This document shows positions 1 through 6,678 of a stretch of DNA of 11,549 nucleotides, piece after piece (within the stretch, counting starts at the first letter, position 1; every line of letters begins with the position of its first letter). The notes under the pieces were generated by a model. The model ran no database searches. It was not told where the DNA came from and saw only the letters and a list, made by a program, of their open reading frames with translations. Source of the DNA: Betaproteobacteria bacterium (GTDB lineage: Bacteria > Pseudomonadota > Gammaproteobacteria > Burkholderiales > Burkholderiaceae_E); NCBI GenBank assembly GCA_016868095.1, contig VGHV01000046.1, forward strand, positions 1 to 11,549, read 5' to 3'. Both the position numbers and the translations under genes were made by a program.

Positions 1-1261
1 ATTGGGGGCTGATGAATTTGGCTTTGCAACAGCGCCTCTGGTTGCCGAAGGCTGCATCATGATGCGCAAATGCCATCTCAATACATGTCCCGTCGGTGTT
101 GCAACCCAAGACCCGGTGCTGCGTCGAAAGTTCCAAGGAAAACCCGAACATGTCGTGAATTACTTCTTCTTTGTAGCCGATGAGGTTCGCGAACTCATGG
201 CCAGGCTTGGTGTGCGTAGCATGGATGAATTGATCGGCCGTGCCGATCTGCTTGATATGAGAGTTGGTGTTTCGCACTGGAAGGCTAAAGGTTTGGATTT
301 CAGCCGGATCTTTTATATGCCCCCGGTATCGTCAGAAGTCCCGCGCCGCGTTAGCCTAAGCCAAGACCATGGTCTTGAGGGCGCACTTGATAACCGCTTG
401 ATCGACCTCTCGCGTGCAGCGCTAGATCGACAAGAAAAAGTGTCATTTATCGTACCGATACGAAATGTGAATCGTACGGTTGGCACGATGCTCTCGGGTG
501 AAGTGGCAAGACGCTATGGCCACCAAGGTCTGCCTGACGACTGTATCCATATTCAACTGAATGGGACGGCTGGGCAAAGCTTTGCAGCATTCCTAGCTGC
601 AGGTATCACGCTCGATTTGGTGGGGCAGGCCAATGACTATGTTGGCAAGGGCTTATCGGGTGGCCGCGTGATTGTGAGGCCAACCAATGAGTTTCAGGGT
701 GCAAGCCACGAAAATATGATTGTCGGTAATACCGTGCTTTATGGTGCGGTTGAAGGCGAGGCCTTTTTTAGCGGCGTGGCAGGCGAGCGTTTTGCGGTGC
801 GAAATTCGGGTGCTTCGGCGGTGGTTGAAGGCACTGGCGACCATGGTTGTGAATACATGACTGGTGGGACTGTGGTCGTACTCGGTGAAACAGGCCGCAA
901 CTTTGCTGCTGGCATGAGCGGTGGGGTCGCTTATGTTTGGGATCCGCAGGGCTTGTTTGAGGCGCACTGCAATCTATCGATGGTTGCGGTGGAGCCCTTG
1001 CGATCAACCGCTGAGCAAATTGCACACGTTGAGCCTGCGCTCTGGCATCGTGCTGAATGCGACGAAATAATCCTTAAGCAGTACATCGAAAAGCATTTGC
1101 GCTACACCGGCTCCGAGGTGGCAAGGCAATTGCTGGCGAATTGGGAAAAAACACGTGAGGGTTTTAAAAAGGTATTCCCGCATGAATATCGACGTGCGCT
1201 CGGGGAAATGCATCAACAGTCCAAAGCAAGCAGGGCAGCAAAGTCAAAGGCTGTAGCTTGA
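1..1261 (+). CDS. gltB: Glutamate synthase (NADPH) large subunit, C-terminal part (5' end outside window)
   Basis: This is the C-terminal ~420 residues of the GOGAT alpha subunit, which transfers the amide nitrogen of glutamine to 2-oxoglutarate. The fragment opens in the FMN/synthase domain at [12 protein letters not shown]. The [3Fe-4S] cysteines follow with the family spacing C-x5-C-x4-C at fragment residues 18, 24 and 29, inside [15 protein letters not shown]. From about residue 170 onward comes the glycine-rich C-terminal beta-helix domain, seen in runs such as GLSGGRVIV and [12 protein letters not shown]. The reading frame is open from the first base, so the N-terminal amidotransferase domain and most of the synthase domain lie to the left. 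It ends at TGA 1259-1261 after a short basic, alanine-rich tail. gltD follows 43 bases later in the same direction, the usual arrangement. Identification is secure; the true start is not visible. Confidence 0.97.
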   Translation, partial: LGADEFGFATAPLVAEGCIMMRKCHLNTCPVGVATQDPVLRRKFQGKPEHVVNYFFFVADEVRELMARLGVRSMDELIGRADLLDMRVGVSHWKAKGLDFSRIFYMPPVSSEVPRRVSLSQDHGLEGALDNRLIDLSRAALDRQEKVSFIVPIRNVNRTVGTMLSGEVARRYGHQGLPDDCIHIQLNGTAGQSFAAFLAAGITLDLVGQANDYVGKGLSGGRVIVRPTNEFQGASHENMIVGNTVLYGAVEGEAFFSGVAGERFAVRNSGASAVVEGTGDHGCEYMTGGTVVVLGETGRNFAAGMSGGVAYVWDPQGLFEAHCNLSMVAVEPLRSTAEQIAHVEPALWHRAECDEIILKQYIEKHLRYTGSEVARQLLANWEKTREGFKKVFPHEYRRALGEMHQQSKASRAAKSKAVA

Positions 1262-1291
1262 GATTAATATGAGTAAGTGCTAGAACGTTTT

Positions 1292-1295
1292 AAGG
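1292..1295 (+). promoter_or_regulatory. Shine-Dalgarno of gltD, start-deciding
   Basis: AAGG lies 9 nt before the ATG at 1305. It directly abuts the in-frame TTG at 1296, which it therefore cannot serve, so the ATG is favoured. Confidence 0.6.
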
Positions 1296-1304
1296 TTGGT
1301 ACCG

Positions 1305-2792
1305 ATGGGAAAAGTTACAGGGTTTTTGGAATTAGAGCGTTTGCAAGAGGCAAGTGAGCCAGTCGGCGATCGACTTAAGCACTACCGCGAATTTGTGCTT
1401 CATCTTGATGATGAACAGGCCTCAGCCCAAGGCGCACGCTGCATGGATTGCGGCATTCCTTTTTGCCAAAGTGGCTGCCCGATTAACAATATCATTCCTG
1501 ATTGGAATGATTTGGTTTATCGAGGGCAGTGGCAAGAGGCTATCGAAACTTTGCACTCAACCAATAACTTTCCAGAGTTCACCGGACGTGTTTGTCCTGC
1601 GCCATGCGAGGCTGCATGTACCTTAAATATCAATAACGATGCGGTCGGCATTAAGTCCATCGAGCACGCGATCATCGATAAAGCTTGGGAAGAAGGCTGG
1701 GTTAAACCGAAGCTTCCAAGTCAGCGTACAGGCAAGCGCGTTGCTGTGGTGGGTGCAGGGCCAGCCGGGATGGCTTGCGCGCAGCAATTGGCAAGAGCAG
1801 GCCATCAGGTGACGGTCTTTGAAAAGAATGATCGTTTAGGTGGTTTATTGCGCTATGGAATTCCCGACTTCAAATTAGAAAAAATTCATATCGATCGCCG
1901 GGTTGCGCAAATGCAGCAAGAAGGCGTTGAATTTCGCACTGGTGTGTTCATTGGCGAGGATGTCGATCTTGGCGTCGTTAATAATTGGAGCCATGAACGG
2001 CTGAGTCCAGCGCAATTGCAGCGCGAATTCGATGCGGTTGTTCTCACCGGTGGCGCTGAACAGGCTCGCGATCTGCCTGTGCCCGGCCGACATTTAGCCG
2101 GTGTGCATTTTGCGATGGAGTTTTTGCCTCAGCAAAATAAGGTTGTTGCCGGTGATCCGCTTGCAGCGCAATTGCTGGCAACCGGCAAGCATGTGGTTGT
2201 GATTGGCGGTGGCGACACCGGATCCGATTGCGTCGGCACCAGTAATCGTCAGGGGGCGGCTGCCGTTGTGCAGTTTGAGTTAATGCCGATGCCGCCCGAG
2301 CAAGAGGACAAGCCCCTTACCTGGCCCTACTGGCCGCAAAAGCTGCGCACCTCGTCTTCGCATGAAGAGGGGGTTGATCGTGATTGGGCTGTTGCAACCA
2401 AGCGATTTGTGGACGATGGTCAAGGTCGGGTCAAGGCCTTGATTGCCTCAAAAGTGCAGTGGGAGCGCGATCCGCAAAGCGGTCAGATGCGCATGCAAGA
2501 AGTGCCCAATTCGGACTTTGAAATCAAGGCGGATCTGGTCTTGCTTGCCATGGGTTTTGTGTCGCCGGTCGCAAGTGTCCTCGATAGCTTTGGGGTTGCA
2601 AAAGATGCACGTGGCAATGCTTTGGCAGCTACAGAAGGTGAGCAGGCCTATTACACCAACGTTGACAAAGTGTTTGCCGCTGGCGATGTGAGGCGCGGAC
2701 AGTCGTTGGTGGTGTGGGCGATTCGTGAAGGCCGTCAGTGCGCGCGGGCTGTGGATGAGTTTTTGATGGGTTCAAGCGACTTGCCCCGCTGA
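1305..2792 (+). CDS. gltD: Glutamate synthase (NADPH) small subunit
   Basis: This is the beta subunit of glutamate synthase. It takes electrons from NADPH via FAD and passes them through [4Fe-4S] clusters to the FMN of GltB. Counting from the ATG at 1305 (495 residues, normal for the family), the N-terminal cysteine motifs are [14 protein letters not shown] (about 46-59) and CPAPCEAAC (97-105). The FAD-binding glycine motif [17 protein letters not shown] is near 150-166. The NADPH-binding motif [18 protein letters not shown] is near 301-318, and the C-terminal flavin motif [10 protein letters not shown] is near 458-467. An in-frame TTG at 1296 would add three residues, but the AAGG at 1292-1295 abuts it and is well spaced (9 nt) for the ATG. 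The [13 protein letters not shown] start also matches the family. It forms an operon with gltB upstream. Confidence 0.97.
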   Translation: MGKVTGFLELERLQEASEPVGDRLKHYREFVLHLDDEQASAQGARCMDCGIPFCQSGCPINNIIPDWNDLVYRGQWQEAIETLHSTNNFPEFTGRVCPAPCEAACTLNINNDAVGIKSIEHAIIDKAWEEGWVKPKLPSQRTGKRVAVVGAGPAGMACAQQLARAGHQVTVFEKNDRLGGLLRYGIPDFKLEKIHIDRRVAQMQQEGVEFRTGVFIGEDVDLGVVNNWSHERLSPAQLQREFDAVVLTGGAEQARDLPVPGRHLAGVHFAMEFLPQQNKVVAGDPLAAQLLATGKHVVVIGGGDTGSDCVGTSNRQGAAAVVQFELMPMPPEQEDKPLTWPYWPQKLRTSSSHEEGVDRDWAVATKRFVDDGQGRVKALIASKVQWERDPQSGQMRMQEVPNSDFEIKADLVLLAMGFVSPVASVLDSFGVAKDARGNALAATEGEQAYYTNVDKVFAAGDVRRGQSLVVWAIREGRQCARAVDEFLMGSSDLPR

Positions 2793-2806
2793 GGATTCGA
2801 CCTGTC

Positions 2807-2848
2807 AGCCTGTGCTTGCTGCCAAGTGCTTGACGGGGCTTGGAGGCT
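2807..2848. terminator. Bipartite inverted repeat between convergent gltD and the MDR reductase gene
   Basis: The 55-base convergent gap holds two nested inverted repeats. The outer pair is AGCCT (2807-2811) with AGGCT (2844-2848); the inner pair is CCAAG (2822-2826) with CTTGG (2839-2843). The right arms are contiguous, while the left arms are separated by 10 nt, so the folded form would be a bulged hairpin with a 12-nt loop. Its position, right after the gltD stop and touching the stop codon of the opposing gene, suits a transcription end. There is no T-tract on either strand, so it is not a canonical intrinsic terminator, and the pairing could be chance. Confidence 0.3.
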
Positions 2849-3840
2849 TAGGGCATTTCGAGACAAAGTTTGCCCACCACCTGGCGCTCGGCCATGGTTT
2901 GCAAGGCGCGAACGCCTGCGCTAAGCGGGAAACGCGCCCCAATCGGGGGAAGCATCACGCCTTGTGCTAAAAGCTGGCGGATCTTGGCACGATCTTCCCG
3001 GCCTGCCGCGGGGTCGCGTCTGCCAGACTCACCTGCGCGAACGCCCAGAATCGAGAGTCCTTTAATCAGCGCGTGGTTGACCGAGAGCCTGGGAAAGCGG
3101 CCCGAGGCAAAGCCAACAACCAACACTCGCCCACCCCAGGCCATGCAACGGATGGAGAAGTCAAACACATCGCCACCGACCGGATCCATACAAAGATCGA
3201 CGCCGCGGCCACCGGTGATGTGCTTAACCCTTTCATGCCAGCCCGGTTCAAGTACGAGGCAGTGCTCAGCGCCTGCTTGGCGGGCCAGTGCAAGTTTTGC
3301 CTCTGAGCTCGCCGTGGCGATGACTGTGGCTCCGATATGTTTGGCCAGTTGAACCGCTGCAATGCCGACGCCCCCGTTGGCGCCGTGAATGAGTGCTATT
3401 TCTCCGGCAAGCAACTTGCCGCGTCGAATCAGACTGACCCAAGCGGTGAGCGCCGTGACCGAGTAGGCAGCCGCTTGAGCGTCATCAAGTCCTGGGGGTA
3501 CCAAACTTAGCGACTCGGCCGGTAAAACCAAAGCGCTGGCAAAGGCGCCGTGGCGACAACTGAAGGCCACCCGGTCACCGAGCATGAAACGGTTGACGCC
3601 TTCGCCGATGGCCTCAACCACCCCACAGCCCTCCACCCCCATCACAAAGGGTAGTGCCGGTTTGTACTGGTAAAGACCTCGGGTCATGAGTAGGTCGGGG
3701 AAATTTAAGGCGCCAGCCCGTACCCGCAGACGTACTTCACCCGGACCGGGCTCGCCCACCTCGACACTGGCAAGACCCACGCCGCTTAAGTCATCGCTTA
3801 GTCGATGACACCAAAGTGCTTGGGCCTGGCTCTTGCTCAT
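2848..3840 (-). CDS. Zinc-free MDR-family NAD(P)H reductase (quinone oxidoreductase-like)
   Basis: This 330-residue protein belongs to the medium-chain dehydrogenase/reductase superfamily, quinone-oxidoreductase branch. The GroES-like N-terminal domain carries NFPDLLMTRGLYQ (46-58) and the GVEGCGVVEAIGEGV stretch (68-82). The Rossmann domain has the dinucleotide motif GANGGVG at 153-159, followed by AAVQLAKHIGATVIATASS. A DPVGGDVF segment lies at 219-226. The cysteine-rich structural-zinc loop and catalytic zinc ligands of classical alcohol dehydrogenases are not visible, which fits QOR-type enzymes. Its ATG overlaps the stop of the upstream aldolase gene as ATGA (3837-3840), so it is translationally coupled and is the last gene of the operon. 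The substrate cannot be read from sequence. Context suggests reduction of an aldehyde or enone made by the aldolase step (inference). Confidence 0.85.
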   Translation of the reverse strand: MSKSQAQALWCHRLSDDLSGVGLASVEVGEPGPGEVRLRVRAGALNFPDLLMTRGLYQYKPALPFVMGVEGCGVVEAIGEGVNRFMLGDRVAFSCRHGAFASALVLPAESLSLVPPGLDDAQAAAYSVTALTAWVSLIRRGKLLAGEIALIHGANGGVGIAAVQLAKHIGATVIATASSEAKLALARQAGAEHCLVLEPGWHERVKHITGGRGVDLCMDPVGGDVFDFSIRCMAWGGRVLVVGFASGRFPRLSVNHALIKGLSILGVRAGESGRRDPAAGREDRAKIRQLLAQGVMLPPIGARFPLSAGVRALQTMAERQVVGKLCLEMP

Positions 3841-4592
3841 ACAGCGCCCCTTGTGGGTGGCTCGGTGGACTGCTGCTCTTGCGCTTTAAGATCAGGATTT
3901 CGATAGCCAACGAAGGCTTCGTGGACGTCTTGCATAGCCTGCTCGCTCAGTACGGCAGGGCCGCCAAGCGCAAGGCATTGGCTATACATCATGGCAAGCG
4001 CTTCGACTTCCTGCGCCAAACCAAGTGCACTGGCAAGATCCTCGCCGGCTGCAATAACGCCATGATGAGCGAGTAAGCAGGCTCGGGCATCGGGTTCCAA
4101 GGCCTTGAGCATGGCTTGGGATAAGTCATCGCTGCCAAAACGTGCATAGCTTGCGCAGGCGATTCGGTTTGCTCGACTCATCGCCACCATATAGTGAAAG
4201 GCCGGTATGCCTTCACGTTGAATATTGGGCATGCAAGACAGCGCACTTGCGTAAAGCGAGTGGGTGTGGACCACCGCCATACAATCGGGACGAGCACGAA
4301 GCAAGTCGCGATGCATACGCCATTCGCTCGAGGGCTTGTAGTGGCCATCGACCCGCGGTGGATCGTCTTGAAGCGAGATCCAGACAAGATCTTGCGCCTT
4401 GAGCTTTTCATAAGCGATCGCAGACGGAGTGATCAACAAACCTTCGCCTTGGGCTTTGGCGCTTCGATGCCAGCGTAGCGACACATTGCCCGATTTGCCA
4501 TGATTGATGCCAAGTCGGTTCAGGTTCAAGGCTTGCTCGATCAGGGCTTGCCTTGCCTCAAGCTCGGTATGGATGTCAGGCGTGGGTTTCAC
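3837..4592 (-). CDS. Class II aldolase, FucA/Ald2-like (candidate methylthioribulose- or deoxyribulose-1-phosphate aldolase)
   Basis: This 251-residue member of the class II aldolase/adducin family resembles L-fuculose-phosphate aldolase. The phosphate-binding segments are KSGNVSLR (33-40) and LLITPS (52-57). The catalytic acid is in PSSEW (E90), the zinc histidines are in VVHTHS (H109, H111), and the third is in LLAHHG (H177). Spacing matches FucA Glu73, His92, His94 and His155. Two family positions differ: K for the usual T before SGNVS, and H for the usual N in LLANHG. The start is GTG at 4592-4590, overlapping the mtnA stop as GTGA, and it has a strong Shine-Dalgarno. Next to mtnA, two roles fit. 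One is Ald2 of the DHAP shunt, cleaving methylthioribulose-1-P to DHAP and methylthioacetaldehyde; the other is DrdA of 5-deoxyribose salvage. MtnB dehydratase belongs to the same superfamily, but the FucA-like motifs favour an aldolase. The family is sure; the substrate is inferred. Confidence 0.85.
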   Translation of the reverse strand: MKPTPDIHTELEARQALIEQALNLNRLGINHGKSGNVSLRWHRSAKAQGEGLLITPSAIAYEKLKAQDLVWISLQDDPPRVDGHYKPSSEWRMHRDLLRARPDCMAVVHTHSLYASALSCMPNIQREGIPAFHYMVAMSRANRIACASYARFGSDDLSQAMLKALEPDARACLLAHHGVIAAGEDLASALGLAQEVEALAMMYSQCLALGGPAVLSEQAMQDVHEAFVGYRNPDLKAQEQQSTEPPTRGAV

Positions 4593-5800
4593 GCAAAAGC
4601 CTCCCTAAGTTTCAAGGGATTGATCAGAGCATGTTCGGTGATCAGCCCGCTCACCAAGGCAGCCGGGGTAATGTCAAAGCCCGGGTTATAGCAAGTTTGT
4701 CCCGCTTGCATGATCTCAACGAGGATGGGTTGGCGCAGGCTTTGTTGGGGATGTACAGGCAGGCCGCGAATCTGACTTAGTTCCAAGGCGCTGCGCTCTT
4801 CGATGCTGACATCCATGCCGCTTGGGCAGTTCATATCGATGCTTGACGCAGGGCAGGCCACCCAAAACGGAATGCCATGGGCTTTGGCAGCCAAGGCTTT
4901 CAAATACGTGCCGATTTTATTGACCACATCGCCGTTAGCACAGACCCGATCACAGCCCACCATGACGGCGTCAACAAGGCCCCTCATCATCAAAAGGCCA
5001 CCGGCGTTATCGGCAATCACCGTGTGCGGAATACCAGCATCGGCAAGTTCGTAGGCGGTGAGAATCGCACCCTGGTTGCGTGGGCGTGTCTCGTCGACCC
5101 ACACATGAAGGGCGATACCCTGGGCGTGAAGTTGGTAAATGCCAGCGGTCGCAGTACCCCAATCAACCGTGGCAAGTGCACCGGCGTTGCAGTGTGTGAG
5201 AATTTGAAGCGGCCTTGAAGCGGTATGTCCACGCGCATGCTTCATTAAAAGGTTTTGGGTTTGCATACCAATGGCTGCGTTGCAGCTTCGGTCTTCGTCG
5301 ACCAAGTCAAGTGCGCGTTGCCAGGCTTGTTCGGCAAGCACGGTTGCCATTGAATCGGCTGTTGGCTTACCTTCTCGATTACGCAGTGAATCGTTGACTC
5401 GGTCACCCTTAAGATCTTGCGTCGGCGGCTTTTGATCAATCGTTGACGCTTGCAAGATGGCGTTGACCGAAGCGCTGACTTGGGCGACCGCCCAGGCCAG
5501 ATTGACGGCGGTCGGGCGGGTTGCAAGAAGCGCTTTGGCGAGGGTGTCAAGCCAGCCCGCCTCGCGATAGCACCCAGGATGTTTTGCGAGCGCCTCTCGA
5601 ATGGCCATCGCCATGCCCAGGGCAGCGACTGCGCCAATTAAGGGTGCGCCGCGCACTTGCATGCTGGCGATTGCCCGGGCGCAATCCTGACTGTTTGCCA
5701 GGCAAATCACTTCTCGTTCAAAGGGCAGCCTGGTTTGATCCCAGGTAAAAACCTGACCTTGCTCAATCCACAGCGTGGGACGCAAGGGCTTTGTTGTCAT
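4589..5800 (-). CDS. mtnA: S-methyl-5-thioribose-1-phosphate isomerase family protein (MtnA or DrdI type)
   Basis: This eIF2B-like aldose isomerase converts 5-methylthioribose-1-phosphate to the ribulose form in methylthioadenosine salvage. Counting from the ATG at 5800 (403 residues), the motifs are RGAP (50-53), RPTAVNLAWAV (95-105), HCNAGALAT with the catalytic Cys at 204, VDETRPRNQGA (about 235-245), and GCDRVCANGDVVNKIGTY with the catalytic Asp at 284. These match Cys160 and Asp240 of Bacillus subtilis MtnA. About 43 extra residues, hydrophilic in part, sit between RPTAVN and HCNAG (see findings); the family is usually about 350-370 long. Longer starts at 5815 and 5890 are in frame. MTTKPLRPTLWIEQG is the homologous N-terminus, so 5800 is preferred, though no good Shine-Dalgarno precedes any of the three. 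It is the first gene of a three-gene operon. A 5-deoxyribose-1-phosphate isomerase (DrdI) role is the main alternative. Confidence 0.9.
   Translation of the reverse strand: MTTKPLRPTLWIEQGQVFTWDQTRLPFEREVICLANSQDCARAIASMQVRGAPLIGAVAALGMAMAIREALAKHPGCYREAGWLDTLAKALLATRPTAVNLAWAVAQVSASVNAILQASTIDQKPPTQDLKGDRVNDSLRNREGKPTADSMATVLAEQAWQRALDLVDEDRSCNAAIGMQTQNLLMKHARGHTASRPLQILTHCNAGALATVDWGTATAGIYQLHAQGIALHVWVDETRPRNQGAILTAYELADAGIPHTVIADNAGGLLMMRGLVDAVMVGCDRVCANGDVVNKIGTYLKALAAKAHGIPFWVACPASSIDMNCPSGMDVSIEERSALELSQIRGLPVHPQQSLRQPILVEIMQAGQTCYNPGFDITPAALVSGLITEHALINPLKLREAFA
4600..4606 (-). promoter_or_regulatory. Strong Shine-Dalgarno for the aldolase GTG start
   Basis: On the minus strand AGGGAGG lies 7 nt upstream of the GTG at 4592, inside the last codons of mtnA. 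It supports the GTG as the true start and indicates coupled but efficient translation of the aldolase. Confidence 0.75.
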
Positions 5801-5895
5801 CGAGATGAAAGTCATGGAGACCGCAGTTCTGGGCTTGAATGTTTGCGATGTTAGCCTTAGCTGATGCGATCGATTGCTTTGATGAATCATCTTTC
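5801..5895. promoter_or_regulatory. Divergent intergenic region between mtnA and the TauE-like gene
   Basis: These 95 bases must hold the start signals for both the minus-strand mtnA operon and the plus-strand copper/oxidase genes. By eye there is no convincing -35/-10 pair, no FNR box (TTGAT-N4-ATCAA) and no riboswitch-like structure. The one ordered element is an 11-bp palindrome, GATGAATCATC (5881-5891), just before the downstream ATG. Earlier in-frame ATGs at 5839 and 5848 for the plus-strand gene, and at 5815 and 5890 for mtnA, also fall in this stretch. Confidence 0.4.
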
Positions 5896-6678
5896 ATGCC
5901 GGATCTGAGCTATTTCTCGGTTTTCCTGCTGGGCTTGCTCGGGGGCTTTCACTGCGCCGGCATGTGCGGCGGCATTGTGGTGCTATTAAATCGGCCTGTG
6001 ATTCCGATCGCGATCAGCGCTAGCGATGAGGGTTCGGACCTTGTATCCATGCAGGCAAGGGTTTGTGAGCCTTTAGCAAGCGTGCTTGCCCGGCAGATTG
6101 CTTATTCCCTAGGAAGGGTTGGCAGTTATAGCTTAGCCGGTGGCCTGATGGGCGCACTCGGATCCTCGGCCCTATTGCTTAAGCATATCTTGCCGATTGA
6201 ACAAATTGGTTTTGTGTTGGTCAATGCGCTCATGCTCGCCTTTGCCCTTTATTTATGGGGTTGGGGTCAGAGCTTGCGCTGGCTTGAACCCGCCGGTCGC
6301 TGGCTTTGGTCCAGGTTATCGGCCACGGCAGCGCGTTACCTGTCCACGCGCTCGATCAAGGCAAGCCTGGCAGCCGGGTTTTTTTGGGGCTGGCTGCCCT
6401 GCGGCATGGTGTATGGCATGTTGCTCGCGGCGCTTGCCAGTCAACATGCGCTTGAAGGTGCACTGCTTCTTGCAAGTTTTGGCCTTGGTACCCTGCCTAA
6501 TCTTGTCGCGATGGGCATGGGCGCTGAGCGCTTCGGTCGACTCTTGAGAACGCTTTGGTTACGGCGGGCAGCAGCGCTTGTCTTGTGTGCGTACGCGCTG
6601 GCTGGCCTTATGCGGCTCGATCCACGCGCTCACTTGGTCTCGGTGGTTGACGCTTGTATCAGCTGGGTCAGGCCATGA
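5896..6678 (+). CDS. TauE/SafE-like (COG2836-type) membrane protein, probable copper-handling partner of CcoI
   Basis: This is a polytopic inner-membrane protein of 260 residues with about six hydrophobic segments, near 6-30, 70-95, 103-124, 155-181, 187-207 and 222-240. Family signatures are FHCAGMCGG near the N-terminus (H19, C20, M23, C24), GWLPCGMVYG (165-174) and SFGLGTLPN (194-202). The His/Cys/Met cluster in the first membrane segment and the LPC motif could bind copper (inference). The position directly before ccoI, with an ATGA overlap, points to a role in copper supply to the cbb3 oxidase. Such genes are common in betaproteobacterial cco clusters and are usually annotated sulfite exporter TauE/SafE family. 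The start at 5896 puts the first membrane segment at the N-terminus as in relatives, but no Shine-Dalgarno is visible. An in-frame ATG at 5839 would add 19 unusual residues. Confidence 0.8.
   Translation: MPDLSYFSVFLLGLLGGFHCAGMCGGIVVLLNRPVIPIAISASDEGSDLVSMQARVCEPLASVLARQIAYSLGRVGSYSLAGGLMGALGSSALLLKHILPIEQIGFVLVNALMLAFALYLWGWGQSLRWLEPAGRWLWSRLSATAARYLSTRSIKASLAAGFFWGWLPCGMVYGMLLAALASQHALEGALLLASFGLGTLPNLVAMGMGAERFGRLLRTLWLRRAAALVLCAYALAGLMRLDPRAHLVSVVDACISWVRP

Noticed and set aside
1262..1304. Possible regulatory element between gltB and gltD
   Set aside because: Only 43 bases, no inverted repeat or promoter-like pair seen; it appears to be a plain operon spacer with a ribosome site.
2870..3352. 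160-codon plus-strand open frame opposite the MDR reductase gene
   Set aside because: The translation is low-complexity Pro/Ser/Arg-rich with no family features; the opposite strand encodes a clear MDR enzyme.
5801..5890. Longer MtnA starts at 5890 or 5815
   Set aside because: The added residues do not resemble MtnA N-termini and have no Shine-Dalgarno; the homologous N-terminus begins at the ATG at 5800. Not fully excluded.
6654..6674. TTG start seven codons upstream for ccoI
   Set aside because: The ATG at 6675 forms the ATGA overlap with the upstream gene and directly precedes the conserved cysteine module.
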